DNA of 64,000 nt from Toxonevra muliebris (taxonomy: Eukaryota; Arthropoda; Insecta; Diptera; Pallopteridae). The stretch lies in the NCBI GenBank assembly GCA_963691655.1, contig CAVNUY010000017.1:62001-126000 (forward strand), written 5' to 3'. Shown one piece after another: positions 1 to 10,544 of this stretch; position 1 is the stretch's first letter, and each line of letters starts with the position of its first letter. Made by a program: the position numbers and the translations under genes. Below the pieces are notes generated by a model. It worked only from the letters and a program-made list of their open reading frames with translations. It was not told the origin of the DNA and made no database searches.

Positions 1-200
1 TAAACATCCTCATATGTTTGCAAAACACGAGCCCAACTTTGCTCAAGCTTATGTAGCTTTACTGCCAGAATGCTGTCAGTTTGATCTTCAACTGGGGTGT
101 TGGACCATCTAATGCAAAATTGTATCAAGCGATCTGATTCGAAAATAAATTTTTTCAAAACCGCGTCAAAAAGATTTCTTGATGAAGATCGCGTCTTCCC
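1..200 (-). pseudogene. BEL/Pao gag fragment, cut by window edge
   Basis: Read on the minus strand, one frame stays open from about 240 to the left edge. It contains FIFESDRLIQFC, followed by a helix-rich stretch ending in a QTYEDV motif. The same order of motifs (FIFESD, then a YEQVY motif) occurs in the gag genes at 38986 and 43268. The protein similarity is clear but distant, so this is a different BEL-type family. No start codon or LTR is visible, and the reading frame continues off the left edge. The role would be capsid formation in a retrotransposon; the fragment alone is not functional. Confidence 0.6.
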
Positions 201-648
201 TTGTGGGATATCAAGAGAAAGTAAAGTAAGTATTAGTTTATTTTCTAAAATGTAAAAGAAATATATTTAATAAAATTAAAATTTTTTGTTTGGGTGTGCT
301 AATACTAGTAATATACTGGGTTATATTTTTCTAGTATGTGATCGAATTCTGCGCGTATGTATTAAACCACACGGCTATTGCGCTTTTATGAGAATTGCAA
401 AAAATAGGGAATGATTTGCTGATCCTCTTCCTTTTATCTTTTTTCGCGCCTCTCCTTATTTATGGGTAATAAGGGAGAGAGAATTCTGTTTATATATGTG
501 AATATATAAGCACCACTTTAAAATTTAAACTTTTCTTCGAGCTCATATATTATAAATTAATTATATAATATATAATATGACTATATAACATGCTAGAGTT
601 AGCAAATATATAATCACCCGAAAGTGTGTATATAATGCGCTAGAGTTA

Positions 649-1010
649 GCGGAAAACCAGAAAATTTTTAGAAGTATGTAATAGCTCAAACAGCTGTTAT
701 ATACTTATATATACAAAAGAATGGATTATTTTGAGTAAATAATAAGATTAGCGGAAAAACGGAAAATTTTTCAAAGTATGTAATAGTTCAAACGGCTATT
801 ATATACTTATATATACAAAAGAACGATTTATTTTGAGTAAATAATAAGATTAGCGGAAAAACGGAAAATTTTTCAAAATATGTAATAGTTCAAACGGCTA
901 TTATATACTTATATATACAAAAGAACGAATTATTTTGAGTAAATAATAAGATTAGCGGAAAAACGGAAAATTTTTCAAAGTATGTAATAGTTCAAACGGC
1001 TATTATACAT
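649..1010. repeat. Tandem repeat, 102-bp unit, about 3.5 copies
   Basis: The unit starts at GCGGAAAAACGG and recurs at 649, 751, 853 and 955, exactly 102 bp apart; the last unit is partial. Each unit carries TAATAGTTCAAACGGCT and TTATTTTGAGTAAATAAT. The first unit is the most diverged. No coding potential is seen. Confidence 0.9.
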
Positions 1011-1847
1011 ACAAATCATTTATATAAAATCGCGGGATCCCTAAGAAATAGTGGATCTTTTTGATAATGGGCTAATTTATAACCTATTTTTTCACAGTTG
1101 AAAAGCAGCGGAAAATATTTTGATTTTGATTTTTAATTAAGGTAAAGGAAAGCAGAAAATCTCCTTTAAAATGTATTTATATTACAGAAAATTTTAGAAA
1201 ATTTGCAATTTAGGGATAATGTTGTTTTTTAAGTACTGTAAAGGAAAATGGAGAATTCTCTTTACAATATTTACTATATAAGGGATATATATGTAATATT
1301 TAACAAAATTAGGAACGATACACCAACTTACTGTGACATTTTCGGGTATTATGGGATTGCTGAGATTGATGTTGTGAGAGGAAATTTGATGATTGTTTTG
1401 TGATGATGTGTGGATTGATGCCTGTTTATTTGGGCTATGTTGAATATATGATGTGATTGGTGATATGGTGACTGTTGATGATCTGATGACTGGTAAAGCT
1501 GTGGACTGTGTTGTTTTATGTTGTGTTGTATTTGATTGTTTTCACGTTTTTTTTTTTTTTAATTATTTTTCAGGTAATGTATGATTTCTTTTTTTTCAAT
1601 TATTTTTCAGGTAATGTATGTTTTTTTCAGGTTTGGGTAAGTATACAAATTTTATTTTTTGAGTATTTGAATATTGTTCACCACACTAGTGTTATGTGCA
1701 TGTGTATTATGTATTTAAGTTTCGTGTTGTTTTTGTGTATACATTCTGTCAAATAAGTACCCGGAAATTCTCATTTTAAATTTTCCCTCTGAGAATATTT
1801 CAAAAATTTTTTTTTTCCAGGTTGGCATAACTGTCAACCACTATTCT
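1011..1847. other. Non-coding AT/GT-rich stretch
   Basis: No gene is supported. The stretch is GT-rich around 1350-1500 and T-rich around 1540-1640. It holds a 22-bp direct repeat (1562-1583 and 1599-1620) in which a pyrimidine run ends in CAG followed at once by GTAATG. Confidence 0.5.
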
Positions 1848-4800
1848 GTGAATTTTTATTGCTATGTGTCATTTAGTTTGGTAACGGCATCATTAAGAAC
1901 AAGTCAACCTTTTGTGTGCGTTGCACAGGTAAGAGGACTCAGTAACACTGGGTTCAAACTTTTCTATGTGCGAGACAAAGGGAAACCTCGATCTTGCATC
2001 TTAGTAAAGAAAAACTTGAACGCTAATATTCTTTCCAATTACAGTAACGGAGACACAGTCACGGTGGGCCTGGAACATCCGAACGGCGGATTCTGGGTCA
2101 CATCAATATACTTGGCCCATGACCATCAAGGGTCTCTCCTGCCTTCTCCATTGGAAGAATCAATAAGAGAGGCAAGAAAGCGGAACATCTCACACATTGT
2201 CGCCGGAGACGTGAATGCTCACCACACATCGTGGGGAAGCAGCGACACTAACACACGGGGTGAGTTACTTTTTGATTATTTATTAAGTACTAATCTACTA
2301 ATCTGTAACATTGGTACTGAACCTACCTTTATCACTAGTAACAGGCAAGAGGTACTAGATATCACACTTGCATCTGAACTACTATCTCGAAAGGTTAGAG
2401 ATTGGAGAGTTTCCAATGAGAACTCCTTCTCCGACCACCGTTATATACAATTTAGTCTCGAGGTACAACAGCCTGAATTGCCGGTTTTCAGAAATCGTAA
2501 GAAGACCGATTGGCTGTTGTTTAAGGACACTATAAACCACTCACTCAGCTCAATTGCAATTGAGCAACCTTCAAATGCACATGAACTCGACAATTTGGTC
2601 AATGTGCTTACCTCTTCTTTTAAGCACGCTACTGAGAGCTGCTGCCCGATTGTAAGGCCACGCGGCAAGCAAAAACCACCTTGGTGGTCTACTGAGCTCA
2701 GCTCCCTAAGGTTGGAATGTCGTAAAGCCTTTAGCACAGCTAAGTACAGTAGGTCAAATGACGACTGGACTTCCTATAAAACCCTTCTCAAGGTATATAA
2801 GAAAGAGACTCGTAAGGCCCAGCGTAGCTCCTGGGAAAACTTTTGCGGAAGCATAAGTAAATTTTCAGAGGCTTCGAGGCTTAGGAGGATCCTTTCTACT
2901 AGTCCCAGTATTCCGAGCTTTTTCCAAAAAGTGGACGGGAACTGGACAACCAGCAGCGAGGAATCCTTGGAGCTCCTATTCGATACTCACTTTCCGGGTT
3001 GCTCCAAGGATAACCTTGCACCCACCCTTTCACATATCCCTGAGACTGTTTCTAACAGCCCCCTGGGACATTCTATCATTGATAAGAATAAAATTCGGTG
3101 GGCAATCAACAGTTTCAAGCCATTTAAGTCCCCAGGACCGGATGGCATCATACCTGCTGAATTGCAAACCGTCTCTGAAATTGTGCTTCCTTGGTTAGAA
3201 ACTATTTTTAAGGCATGCCTGCACCTATGCCACATTCCCTCTAGCTGGACTGTGGTGAATGTAACCTTTATCCCTAAGGCAGGGAAATGCTCTCACAGCA
3301 AACCCAAAGACCTTAGACCAATAAGTCTTTCATCATTTCTTTTGAAAACACTGGAAAGGCTGATAGACACCTTTATTCGGCATAAGGTCGACCGAGATGT
3401 ACTGTCACAGTCGCAACATGCGTACTGCAAAGGCAAATCGGTTGAAACGGCATTGAATTCTCTAGTTTTCACTATTGAACAGGCCCTTCACTTCAGGGAT
3501 TACACTTTGGTGGCTTTTCTCGACATCGAGCGGGCCTTCAACAATGTCTTTCCTGAAGCGATCATTCATGCTCTCGAGACCCTTGAGGTGGAGGCTCCTT
3601 TGAGGAAACTTATACACTCCTTACTTACAAGGAGGGTTATCAAGTCGAAATTGGGGGGCTCTTCCATAACAAGGTATGCTCATAGAGGCACCCCCCAAGG
3701 GGGGGTACTCTCGCCACTTCTCTGGACACTTGTAGTCAACGGATTGCTTCTATCCCTAGAAGAAACAGGCTGCAAAGTGATTGCCTATGCAGATGACATA
3801 GCCATTGCTATATCAGGCAAATTCCCGAACACACTAGGAGATGTTATGCAATCTGCTCTTAACATTCTCACGAAATGGACAGGAAATTGTGGACTGAGCG
3901 TCAATCCGCAGAAAACCGAACTTGTCCTCTTTACTATAAGGTACAAAGTACCACCCTTTATTGCACCTTCACTCAATGGCACTAGGCTTGTTCTCAATGA
4001 AGAAGCTAAATACTTAGGCCTCATTTTAGACAAAAAACTCAGCTGGAAGCAAAATACCCGATGGCGGGTAGATAAAGCAATAACAGCGCTTTACTCGTGC
4101 AAACGAGCAATAGGAACCAAATGGGGTATGCAGCCGCACGTGGTTCACTGGCTATATACTTCCGTAGTCAGGCCCATATTGATGTATGGTGTTGCGGTCT
4201 GGTGGACGGCTTTGGACAAGGCAATTCATATGAATATGCTTTTGAAAGTACAAAGAACTGCTTCACTCTGTATCACTGGTGCACTAAGAAGCACGGCCAC
4301 CAAGTCCTTGGATATCATGCTTCACTTCCTTCCTCTTGACATTTATGGCAAACATTGTGCAGCCAGTACTGCCCTGAGACTAAATTCCATTTCGGAATGG
4401 TCAACAGGCAGATCAGGACACTCCACGATCCTAAATAATTTTAGTTTCGTACCTAAGACAATTGATTACACCCTTGCGAAACCAATCTTCAACGACAAGT
4501 TCGACACTCTTATTCCTGATAGACAGGAATGGGAGGATGGAGAGCGGTTTCAAAAGGATTCTATCCACTTCTATACTGACGGCTCTAAACTGGATGGCAG
4601 AGTTGGAGCTGGCATCTTTTGTGAAGAGCTGGATGTAAATTTATCCTTCAGGCTGCCTGATCACTGCAGTGTATTTCAGGCAGAGGTCACGGCAATCAAG
4701 GAAGTCACGTACTGGCTGAGGTATAACGTGATATGCAAGAGGGATATATGTATTTTTACCGATAATCAGGCAGCTATAAAATCCCTTGAATCTGTCTACC

Positions 4801-5420
4801 TTACTTCTAAAATAGCTCTTAACTGTAGAGCGTCTCTTAACGAGATGTCCGATCAGTTCAATCTGCACCTAATTTGGGTGCCGGGGCATATAGGTATACC
4901 GGGGAACGAAACTGCTGACGGGTTAGCTAGAAAAGGAACACTGTTGCAAATCACTCCTGACAAGGAGCATATAGGCGTCCCTATGGCAACGTGTAAACTA
5001 ATGCTAGCCACGAATGCAATAAAACTTACTAACGAAAGGTGGTCACTGGAAAACACCTGCAAAACTACTAGACTCATTTGGCCTAAGCTGGATAGTCGCC
5101 GGACAAATGACCTGATACATACCAACAGGCACTACATCAGTACTGTGACTTGGGTGATTACTGGACATTGCCCCATTGGAAGACATGCAGAAAGACTGGG
5201 TCTTCCATATAGAAATCATTGCAGGAGCTGGAGCTGTGGCAACGAGGAAGAACAGGAAACTGTAACTCATCTTTTATGCGAATGCCCAGCTTTGATTCAC
5301 GTACGAAAGAAACATCTGGACAATTTTGTCTTCGATGACCTTAAAGACTTGACTAACATCCAAATCAGACACCTACTTAACTTCCTGAAAGGTACTCAAT
5401 GGTTCAATGGCCTGAATTAG
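1848..5420 (+). CDS. LOA-like ORF2, 5'-truncated but open (EN part, RT, RNase H)
   Basis: The open frame is 1190 codons, but the first 26 are flanking DNA and do not belong to the element. The endonuclease is missing its first strand; GDVNAH (near 2207) and SDHRY remain. The reverse transcriptase has the SPGPDG, PQGGVLSP and YADD motifs (YADD near 3784). An RNase H domain follows with FYTDGS (near 4571), the TDNQ motif and WVPGHIGIPGNE. A Cys/His cluster near 5230 closes the protein, here with two extra residues (SWSCG instead of SCG) relative to copy 2. The RNase H places it in the I/R1/LOA group. No internal stop is present, which points to recent insertion, but without ORF1 and a promoter it is not autonomous. 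Confidence 0.85.
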   Translation: MNFYCYVSFSLVTASLRTSQPFVCVAQVRGLSNTGFKLFYVRDKGKPRSCILVKKNLNANILSNYSNGDTVTVGLEHPNGGFWVTSIYLAHDHQGSLLPSPLEESIREARKRNISHIVAGDVNAHHTSWGSSDTNTRGELLFDYLLSTNLLICNIGTEPTFITSNRQEVLDITLASELLSRKVRDWRVSNENSFSDHRYIQFSLEVQQPELPVFRNRKKTDWLLFKDTINHSLSSIAIEQPSNAHELDNLVNVLTSSFKHATESCCPIVRPRGKQKPPWWSTELSSLRLECRKAFSTAKYSRSNDDWTSYKTLLKVYKKETRKAQRSSWENFCGSISKFSEASRLRRILSTSPSIPSFFQKVDGNWTTSSEESLELLFDTHFPGCSKDNLAPTLSHIPETVSNSPLGHSIIDKNKIRWAINSFKPFKSPGPDGIIPAELQTVSEIVLPWLETIFKACLHLCHIPSSWTVVNVTFIPKAGKCSHSKPKDLRPISLSSFLLKTLERLIDTFIRHKVDRDVLSQSQHAYCKGKSVETALNSLVFTIEQALHFRDYTLVAFLDIERAFNNVFPEAIIHALETLEVEAPLRKLIHSLLTRRVIKSKLGGSSITRYAHRGTPQGGVLSPLLWTLVVNGLLLSLEETGCKVIAYADDIAIAISGKFPNTLGDVMQSALNILTKWTGNCGLSVNPQKTELVLFTIRYKVPPFIAPSLNGTRLVLNEEAKYLGLILDKKLSWKQNTRWRVDKAITALYSCKRAIGTKWGMQPHVVHWLYTSVVRPILMYGVAVWWTALDKAIHMNMLLKVQRTASLCITGALRSTATKSLDIMLHFLPLDIYGKHCAASTALRLNSISEWSTGRSGHSTILNNFSFVPKTIDYTLAKPIFNDKFDTLIPDRQEWEDGERFQKDSIHFYTDGSKLDGRVGAGIFCEELDVNLSFRLPDHCSVFQAEVTAIKEVTYWLRYNVICKRDICIFTDNQAAIKSLESVYLTSKIALNCRASLNEMSDQFNLHLIWVPGHIGIPGNETADGLARKGTLLQITPDKEHIGVPMATCKLMLATNAIKLTNERWSLENTCKTTRLIWPKLDSRRTNDLIHTNRHYISTVTWVITGHCPIGRHAERLGLPYRNHCRSWSCGNEEEQETVTHLLCECPALIHVRKKHLDNFVFDDLKDLTNIQIRHLLNFLKGTQWFNGLN

Positions 5421-5521
5421 AGGGATAGGGACTTCGCTCCTTTTGTATGGTATCGCAATGGGCCTGTCTGGCTTAAGTGTGCTGGCGTTCGCTGGCAGCC
5501 ATTTTAACCTAACCTAACCTA
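1926..5521 (+). mobile_element. LOA-like non-LTR retrotransposon, 5'-truncated copy 1
   Basis: From CAGGTAAGAGG at 1926 the sequence matches the full-length copy at 21350-24931 almost base for base. It lacks about 2 kb at the 5' end, meaning all of ORF1 and the start of the endonuclease. Such 5' truncation is usual for target-primed reverse transcription. The 3' end is a run of TAACC units, as in the other copy. I see no convincing target site duplication. The first 2.1 kb is nearly identical to copy 2, while the last 1.4 kb carries most of the differences. Confidence 0.9.
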
Positions 5522-7293
5522 ATACGACATAATAGCTATTACTGAAACCTGGCTAAATCAGACCATTGCTTCTTATGAATATTTTGATAATTACTACTAT
5601 GTATATCGTACTGACCGCTGCCCTATTACAACTGGACTAGCAAGGGGAGGTGGCGTTCTACTTGTTATTAGAGCTGACTTAAACTGCAGTCAGATTAATC
5701 TTCATCGAAATGATAAACATATTGAACAACTATGTGTTAAAATTAAATGTTCAAACAATAGATCTCTTTTTCTTTTAATATCATATATACCACCTAATAG
5801 TTCTTTTGAATTATATAAAAACCACTTAGAAAATTTTAAAGTTATCGCAGATATAGCTAATGAATTCGATGAAATCGTTTTCCTTGGTGATTTTAACCTA
5901 TGTAATATTTCATGGCTATATCGTAACAATAGTTTATTACCTATTAATATTAAGTCCGATATTTATTTACTCGTTATAAGCACATATGGATTCAAACAAA
6001 TTAACTATATTGTAATGATAATTCTCGTATTTTAGATCTAATTTTTGTATCATCTGATTTAAAAGCATCTTGCATAGAATGTGTCTCTCCTATTTCGAAC
6101 AATAGCATACATCATAAAGCGGTCATTATTAATTTCCCATGCAGACAGTGAAGCAATTAGAGATTTTTTGGAATCTTCTGATTGGTCGTTTTTGGGCGTT
6201 TTAGATCCAGCTAACTCATATGATATTCTACGCAATAAATTGAATTTTGCTTTATCGAATTTTGTTCCTATTAAGCGTATTAAGAAAAAGCTTACAAAAC
6301 CACCATGGTTTAATTCTAGACTATGCCATTTAAAAAATGTTAAAAATAAAGCATATAAAAAATACCAACGAACAAACTGTGAAACAGATTTTCTTAACTT
6401 ACAACGCTTAAGGAAAGATTTTGACTGCTTACATAAGTTTCTATATGGACAATATATTCTTGACATTGAATCTAAACTTACATCCAACCCTTCCGGTTTC
6501 TGGAATTACATAAATTCTAAACGTCAATCGAATGGTTACCCTACTACATTGGTATTAAATGGCATATCGTCTAATAATACTCTCGAGTCATGTAATTTAT
6601 TTGCCCAATATTTTCAAGAAGTTTATGTTAAGTATGATAATGATAATAATATTATTAATTCAAATAACAACCTTCAATTGCTCAACTCAATTAATGGTCC
6701 TAATATCTTTCACATTTCTCATAATGATGTAGCAACTGCGATTTCAGAGTTGAAATCTAGCTGTAACAGGGATATCGAAGGTTTTTCTCCAACATTTCTT
6801 AAAATTTCCTCTGACGTGGTCGTCGTTCCATTTGCTAAGCTTTTCAACGAGTGCTTAAAAAAAGGTGTATTCCTTGATGCTTGGAAGCTATGCGCAATTG
6901 TACCAATTTTTAAATCAGGCGATCGTAATGATATCTCCAATCTTTTTGTCTTTATTGTTCGCATTCAAACTAGTCAATGGCAAAATCAATTCCGAGGAAT
7001 TAAGTAATTTATTTCGCTTTCATGTACCGCTTCGCGAATTACGTCAAAATCATTTGTTTGTCGATTCCTCACACCGCACTAATTATGCATTCTACGAACC
7101 AATATCAAGATGCATTAGATCATGTAACAATTTTTCCCATGTGATTGATTTCAATGTTAACGAGTATAGATTTAAGCTAGATTTATTAAAAATTTTTAAT
7201 TAATCTTTTACCTTCTTTCGTATCACTAGTCTGTAAGTAATTTTTTTTTTTTTTTTTTTTTAACTGTAGACTGAATGAAATAAATAAATAATG
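5522..7293 (+). pseudogene. Decayed CR1/Jockey-like non-LTR element
   Basis: Immediately after copy 1 a different element begins. Its frame reads ITETWLNQT and RGGGVL, which are endonuclease motifs. A 308-codon frame (6081-7007) carries the linker and early RT region (SGFWNYINSK, AIVPIFKSGDR). Right after the first RT block the sequence jumps to a C-terminal segment (LFRFHVPLRELRQNH to a stop at 7201), so the catalytic YADD block is deleted. Several frameshifts lie between 5940 and 6090. A poly-T run and an AAATAAATAAATA tail near 7293 mark the 3' end. The element is dead. Confidence 0.75.
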
Positions 7294-7313
7294 TGAGCAC
7301 AATATTTTGTAAA

Positions 7314-7420
7314 GGTTTGTGGCTTAGTGAGTTAAAAAGGAGAGTAAAGTTGTGGTTGAGCAAAGAAATTGTTATTTTTTTTTTGGTGTCATGAGTTCGA
7401 ATCCCACTACAGGTGAACCC
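7314..7420 (+). mobile_element. Possible tRNA-derived SINE head
   Basis: TGGCTTAGTGAG (near 7319) resembles a pol III A box and AGTTCGAATCCCAC (near 7391) a B box. The spacing is longer than in a tRNA gene and no cloverleaf can be drawn, so a tRNA gene is excluded. A degenerate SINE is the most reasonable reading, but the match may be chance. Confidence 0.3.
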
Positions 7421-8640
7421 GCCAAGTGATTATTTTTTGATACAAATAATTAATTTATTTTATACTATTATATAAAACTGTAACTTGATTTCATGGACAT
7501 ATGCCCATCAATAACTCAGATAATTTTTAAGTATATCTCCACAACCAGAGATTTAGTTCAAGGATGTTAATAGACAATGTAATGCCGCAGGAAAAAGGTC
7601 TGTGAAATTGAAAAAAGGTGACATGGCATCTCCTATATAATCTGAGTTTTATGGAATATCTCAGTATTCATTCGTGGCACGTCTCTAAAAAACTTTATTT
7701 GTCAATGGCATTCTATGAAAAAATATGGATAGGCGTGGCCTTTTCCGTTCAATTCTAATGCTTTTATATATATTTCTTAGAAACTATTTTTAGTTCAGTA
7801 CTAAGATTTGGAATGATAATATGATTTGTCAATGGGATTTGGTGGGTAAAGTATGGGTAGACTTGAGTTAGTGACTGTTCCACCTCGGTTTTATAAGATA
7901 TTTTTAATAAATTATTTGTGGTTAGAGAGCTTTGATTGCCAATGGAAAATGGTAGAAAAAAATGAATGGAATAAATAAAATATTCGTGACACCTCCCATG
8001 CAAAGAAAATGTTTGAAACTGTATACCTGAGAAACCATTGCAAAGAACACACTGGCAGTTTGTGTGTGAAGGTTAGTAGTAGTTGTTGCGCAGAATGTGG
8101 AAATGTTTTGGCATACAAAGGAAATGCTTCTAAAGGTGTATATGTATCTCTGCCTTATTTTGCTAAGGCCCTAACATCAGTTTTTCAGTATAGAATTTTC
8201 GATGGATTATGATAACAAATGTGCCCTGTACCGAAAATTTTAGAAACCTTCATTGAAAACTTACAATCTTTTCTTTTAGTTTAAATTACAAATTCTCGAA
8301 ACAGTACTCCAAATACAAAAATTTTTTTTGCTTCACCTGTAAAATTTGAAAAATGCGTGTTAGGGCTTTAGCAAATTAAGGCAACCATAATAAGGCAAGC
8401 AATCAAAATTTAGTTGTAAAGGATGTATGTTGATAGTTATTAGAGAGCCATAGTAAGAAAGATGGTGAAGGTTTGTATGTTAAGATGGGATGTTGATAGC
8501 AATAACTGAGAAGAATGTTGACACCATTAAACACGTGGAAGTGGAACTAATCATGTAAATGATATGAATGATTAGTGCAATGATTCGATTTTGATCGGAG
8601 ACTGGCACGCTCATATAGATATATCTCTTGCAAAAGTTTT
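7421..8640. other. No gene seen
   Basis: AT-rich DNA with only short open frames on both strands and no recognisable domain. It does not match other parts of the window. Confidence 0.5.
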
Positions 8641-8669
8641 AGTTGTTGTAATTTTTGCATTAGACCTAC

Positions 8670-8713
8670 TTTGCCAGGTCCGGACAACGAAGCTGGGCGA
8701 AGCCCAGCTAGTA
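8670..8713 (+). repeat. Helitron-like 3' terminal hairpin
   Basis: AGCTGGGC (8691-8698), a GAA loop and GCCCAGCT (8702-8709) form an 8-bp GC-rich hairpin in AT-rich DNA, followed at once by AGTA. A GC-rich hairpin close to a CTAG-type end is typical of Helitron/Helentron 3' termini. No Rep/helicase gene or 5' end was found, so this would be a non-autonomous copy or a remnant. Confidence 0.35.
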
Positions 8714-10236
8714 TTTTTATATTTATGTGATGAAAGTATAATATTTTTGCATATTGTATATATTGTCTTTTAGGTATTTTTGTTGTATATTTACTTTTTT
8801 TCCACCACAGCGATGAAAAACAAAAAAGAAAGAAGGAAAAAAAATAGAATATAAAGAAAAGAATATAAGAAGAAAACAATTGATTTGCAGTTAGCGGGAT
8901 TCCAACTCAATACATCCCCTCTAATCCCTTTTACATTCTTTACCCTTCACTTTAACACTCTCATCCACACGCCACTATCTAAAATCATGATCAAATTAGT
9001 AATATATAGATAGTTACATGCATGCAAATGAAGAATCATATAAAACGAAAGCTCGCATATTGTTTTGTGTTTGTGTGGTGGAAATCATAAGAGCGAGATA
9101 GAGGAGAAATGAAATCAAAATCATTGTTATTAGTTCTAGGAAAAACATAAATATTTACAATAACAAATGTAAAGTGAACAAATTTTTAATATAAAAATGC
9201 ATTTTACAGGTAAACTATTAACTTTAGATGTATGCCACCACTGACTTTATTTTAGCAAACGATAAGATCTATAATCTTTCCATACATAATTTTTATATAC
9301 CTCTTATAGTTTAAGCAGCATTTTGCATTAAGTAGCTAAATTTTTTGAAAAAAATTGACTTTGGTTCAAATATCGATTTATATTAAAGAAACTATTTGAA
9401 ATTAACTTAAAATAAATATCAACTTAACTCGACAAATGTCCAAAGCAACTACATACGATATTTCATGACAATCCATTGCGAAATATAGAAACTTATTAGG
9501 ACTAAAGATTTAACAGCCTCTATTATATATATATAGATTTTTATATACGTAGAAGCAGGCCTACTTCTTCTTTTTTAACATTTTGAATTAATTTTTGCAA
9601 ATTACTTCCAAATTTGGCAGTTCACATTGCTAATTAATTATTAAAATTATTAGGTTTTGAATGAACAATAATGCGTTTTCATTATTCTCTTTTTCCTCAT
9701 TTTTGACTTCGGTTTTTGTTTTCGACATTTTTATTTTCGATATATCGTACCAGACCCTTGTTTCATGTTTTTCTTCCAATTAGAGTTTAACTGAACGTCC
9801 ATTTTTTGGCCGAAGTCGAACCGAACGTCGGCCAAAATTTTAATGTTTGGCAATCAATAATTTTTCTTTTTGAATAATAAATTTGTCCTAATTTTAAATA
9901 AAAATTTGTATGCATATTATTTAAATAATAATAAATCTATTTATTTTTAAAATAGTATCACGTTTCAAAAAAATAAAAAAATTCAGAGCCGTTGACTTAG
10001 AAAAAAACACTTATTTTTATAATTCATTGGACACAAAATAACGTAAATGGGGATCGATTTTTGCAAGGGAAACTTTGAGCGGTAAAAATAAGGATTAAAG
10101 ATTTATGAAAAAAATTTTAAATACAAAATTAAAGCATATTTCTTCCTATTTTAAACTTGTTAACTACCAAAAAAAAAAAAAATCATAACTTTTTTTTTAA
10201 TAATTACTAAGGTAACATCACCTTGAAAAGAATGGA
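8714..10236. other. No gene seen
   Basis: AT-rich, with A/T homopolymers and no open frame with a recognisable domain on either strand. Confidence 0.5.
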
Positions 10237-10342
10237 TTGCGTGTAATTCGGATAGCAAAATTGAGTGTGCATGTAAGTCGGATCAGCAAATTGCACTACT
10301 CAACAAGATTTTGCACAACGAGAGGCGGTAACATTTTCTATA

Positions 10343-10381
10343 GTGAAATTTTCCGAAGAAATTTTCTTCGGAAAATTTCAC
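10343..10381. repeat. Perfect 39-bp palindrome
   Basis: GTGAAATTTTCCGAAGAAA and its exact complement flank a single central T at 10362. In single-stranded form this gives a 19-bp stem. It lies inside a short 62-codon frame that has no similarity I recognise. No terminator, miRNA or transposon end is otherwise indicated. Confidence 0.85.
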
Positions 10382-10544
10382 AAAAATCAAAAAAGTGCAC
10401 TGTTGATAGTATATACTTCAATTAAATGGTTGTAAAAATTTTAATTTTCAGCCAATGAATTGTAAATTTTTGCATATTTTAGATTGGAGCTGGAGAAAAA
10501 TTTTAAGGTATAATACGTGCACAATAGTATCAGTAATATTATTG

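Noticed and set aside
1508..1756. 82-codon hydrophobic frame as a membrane protein
   Set aside because: The Phe/Leu richness comes from T-rich DNA; there is no other support.
7391..7405. tRNA gene
   Set aside because: The B-box-like motif is present but the A-to-B distance is too long and no cloverleaf or anticodon arm can be drawn.
8009..8212. Small 67-codon frame with Cys residues as a zinc-binding peptide
   Set aside because: No recognised motif, unusual composition for a gene, and AT-rich surroundings with no promoter or splice signals.
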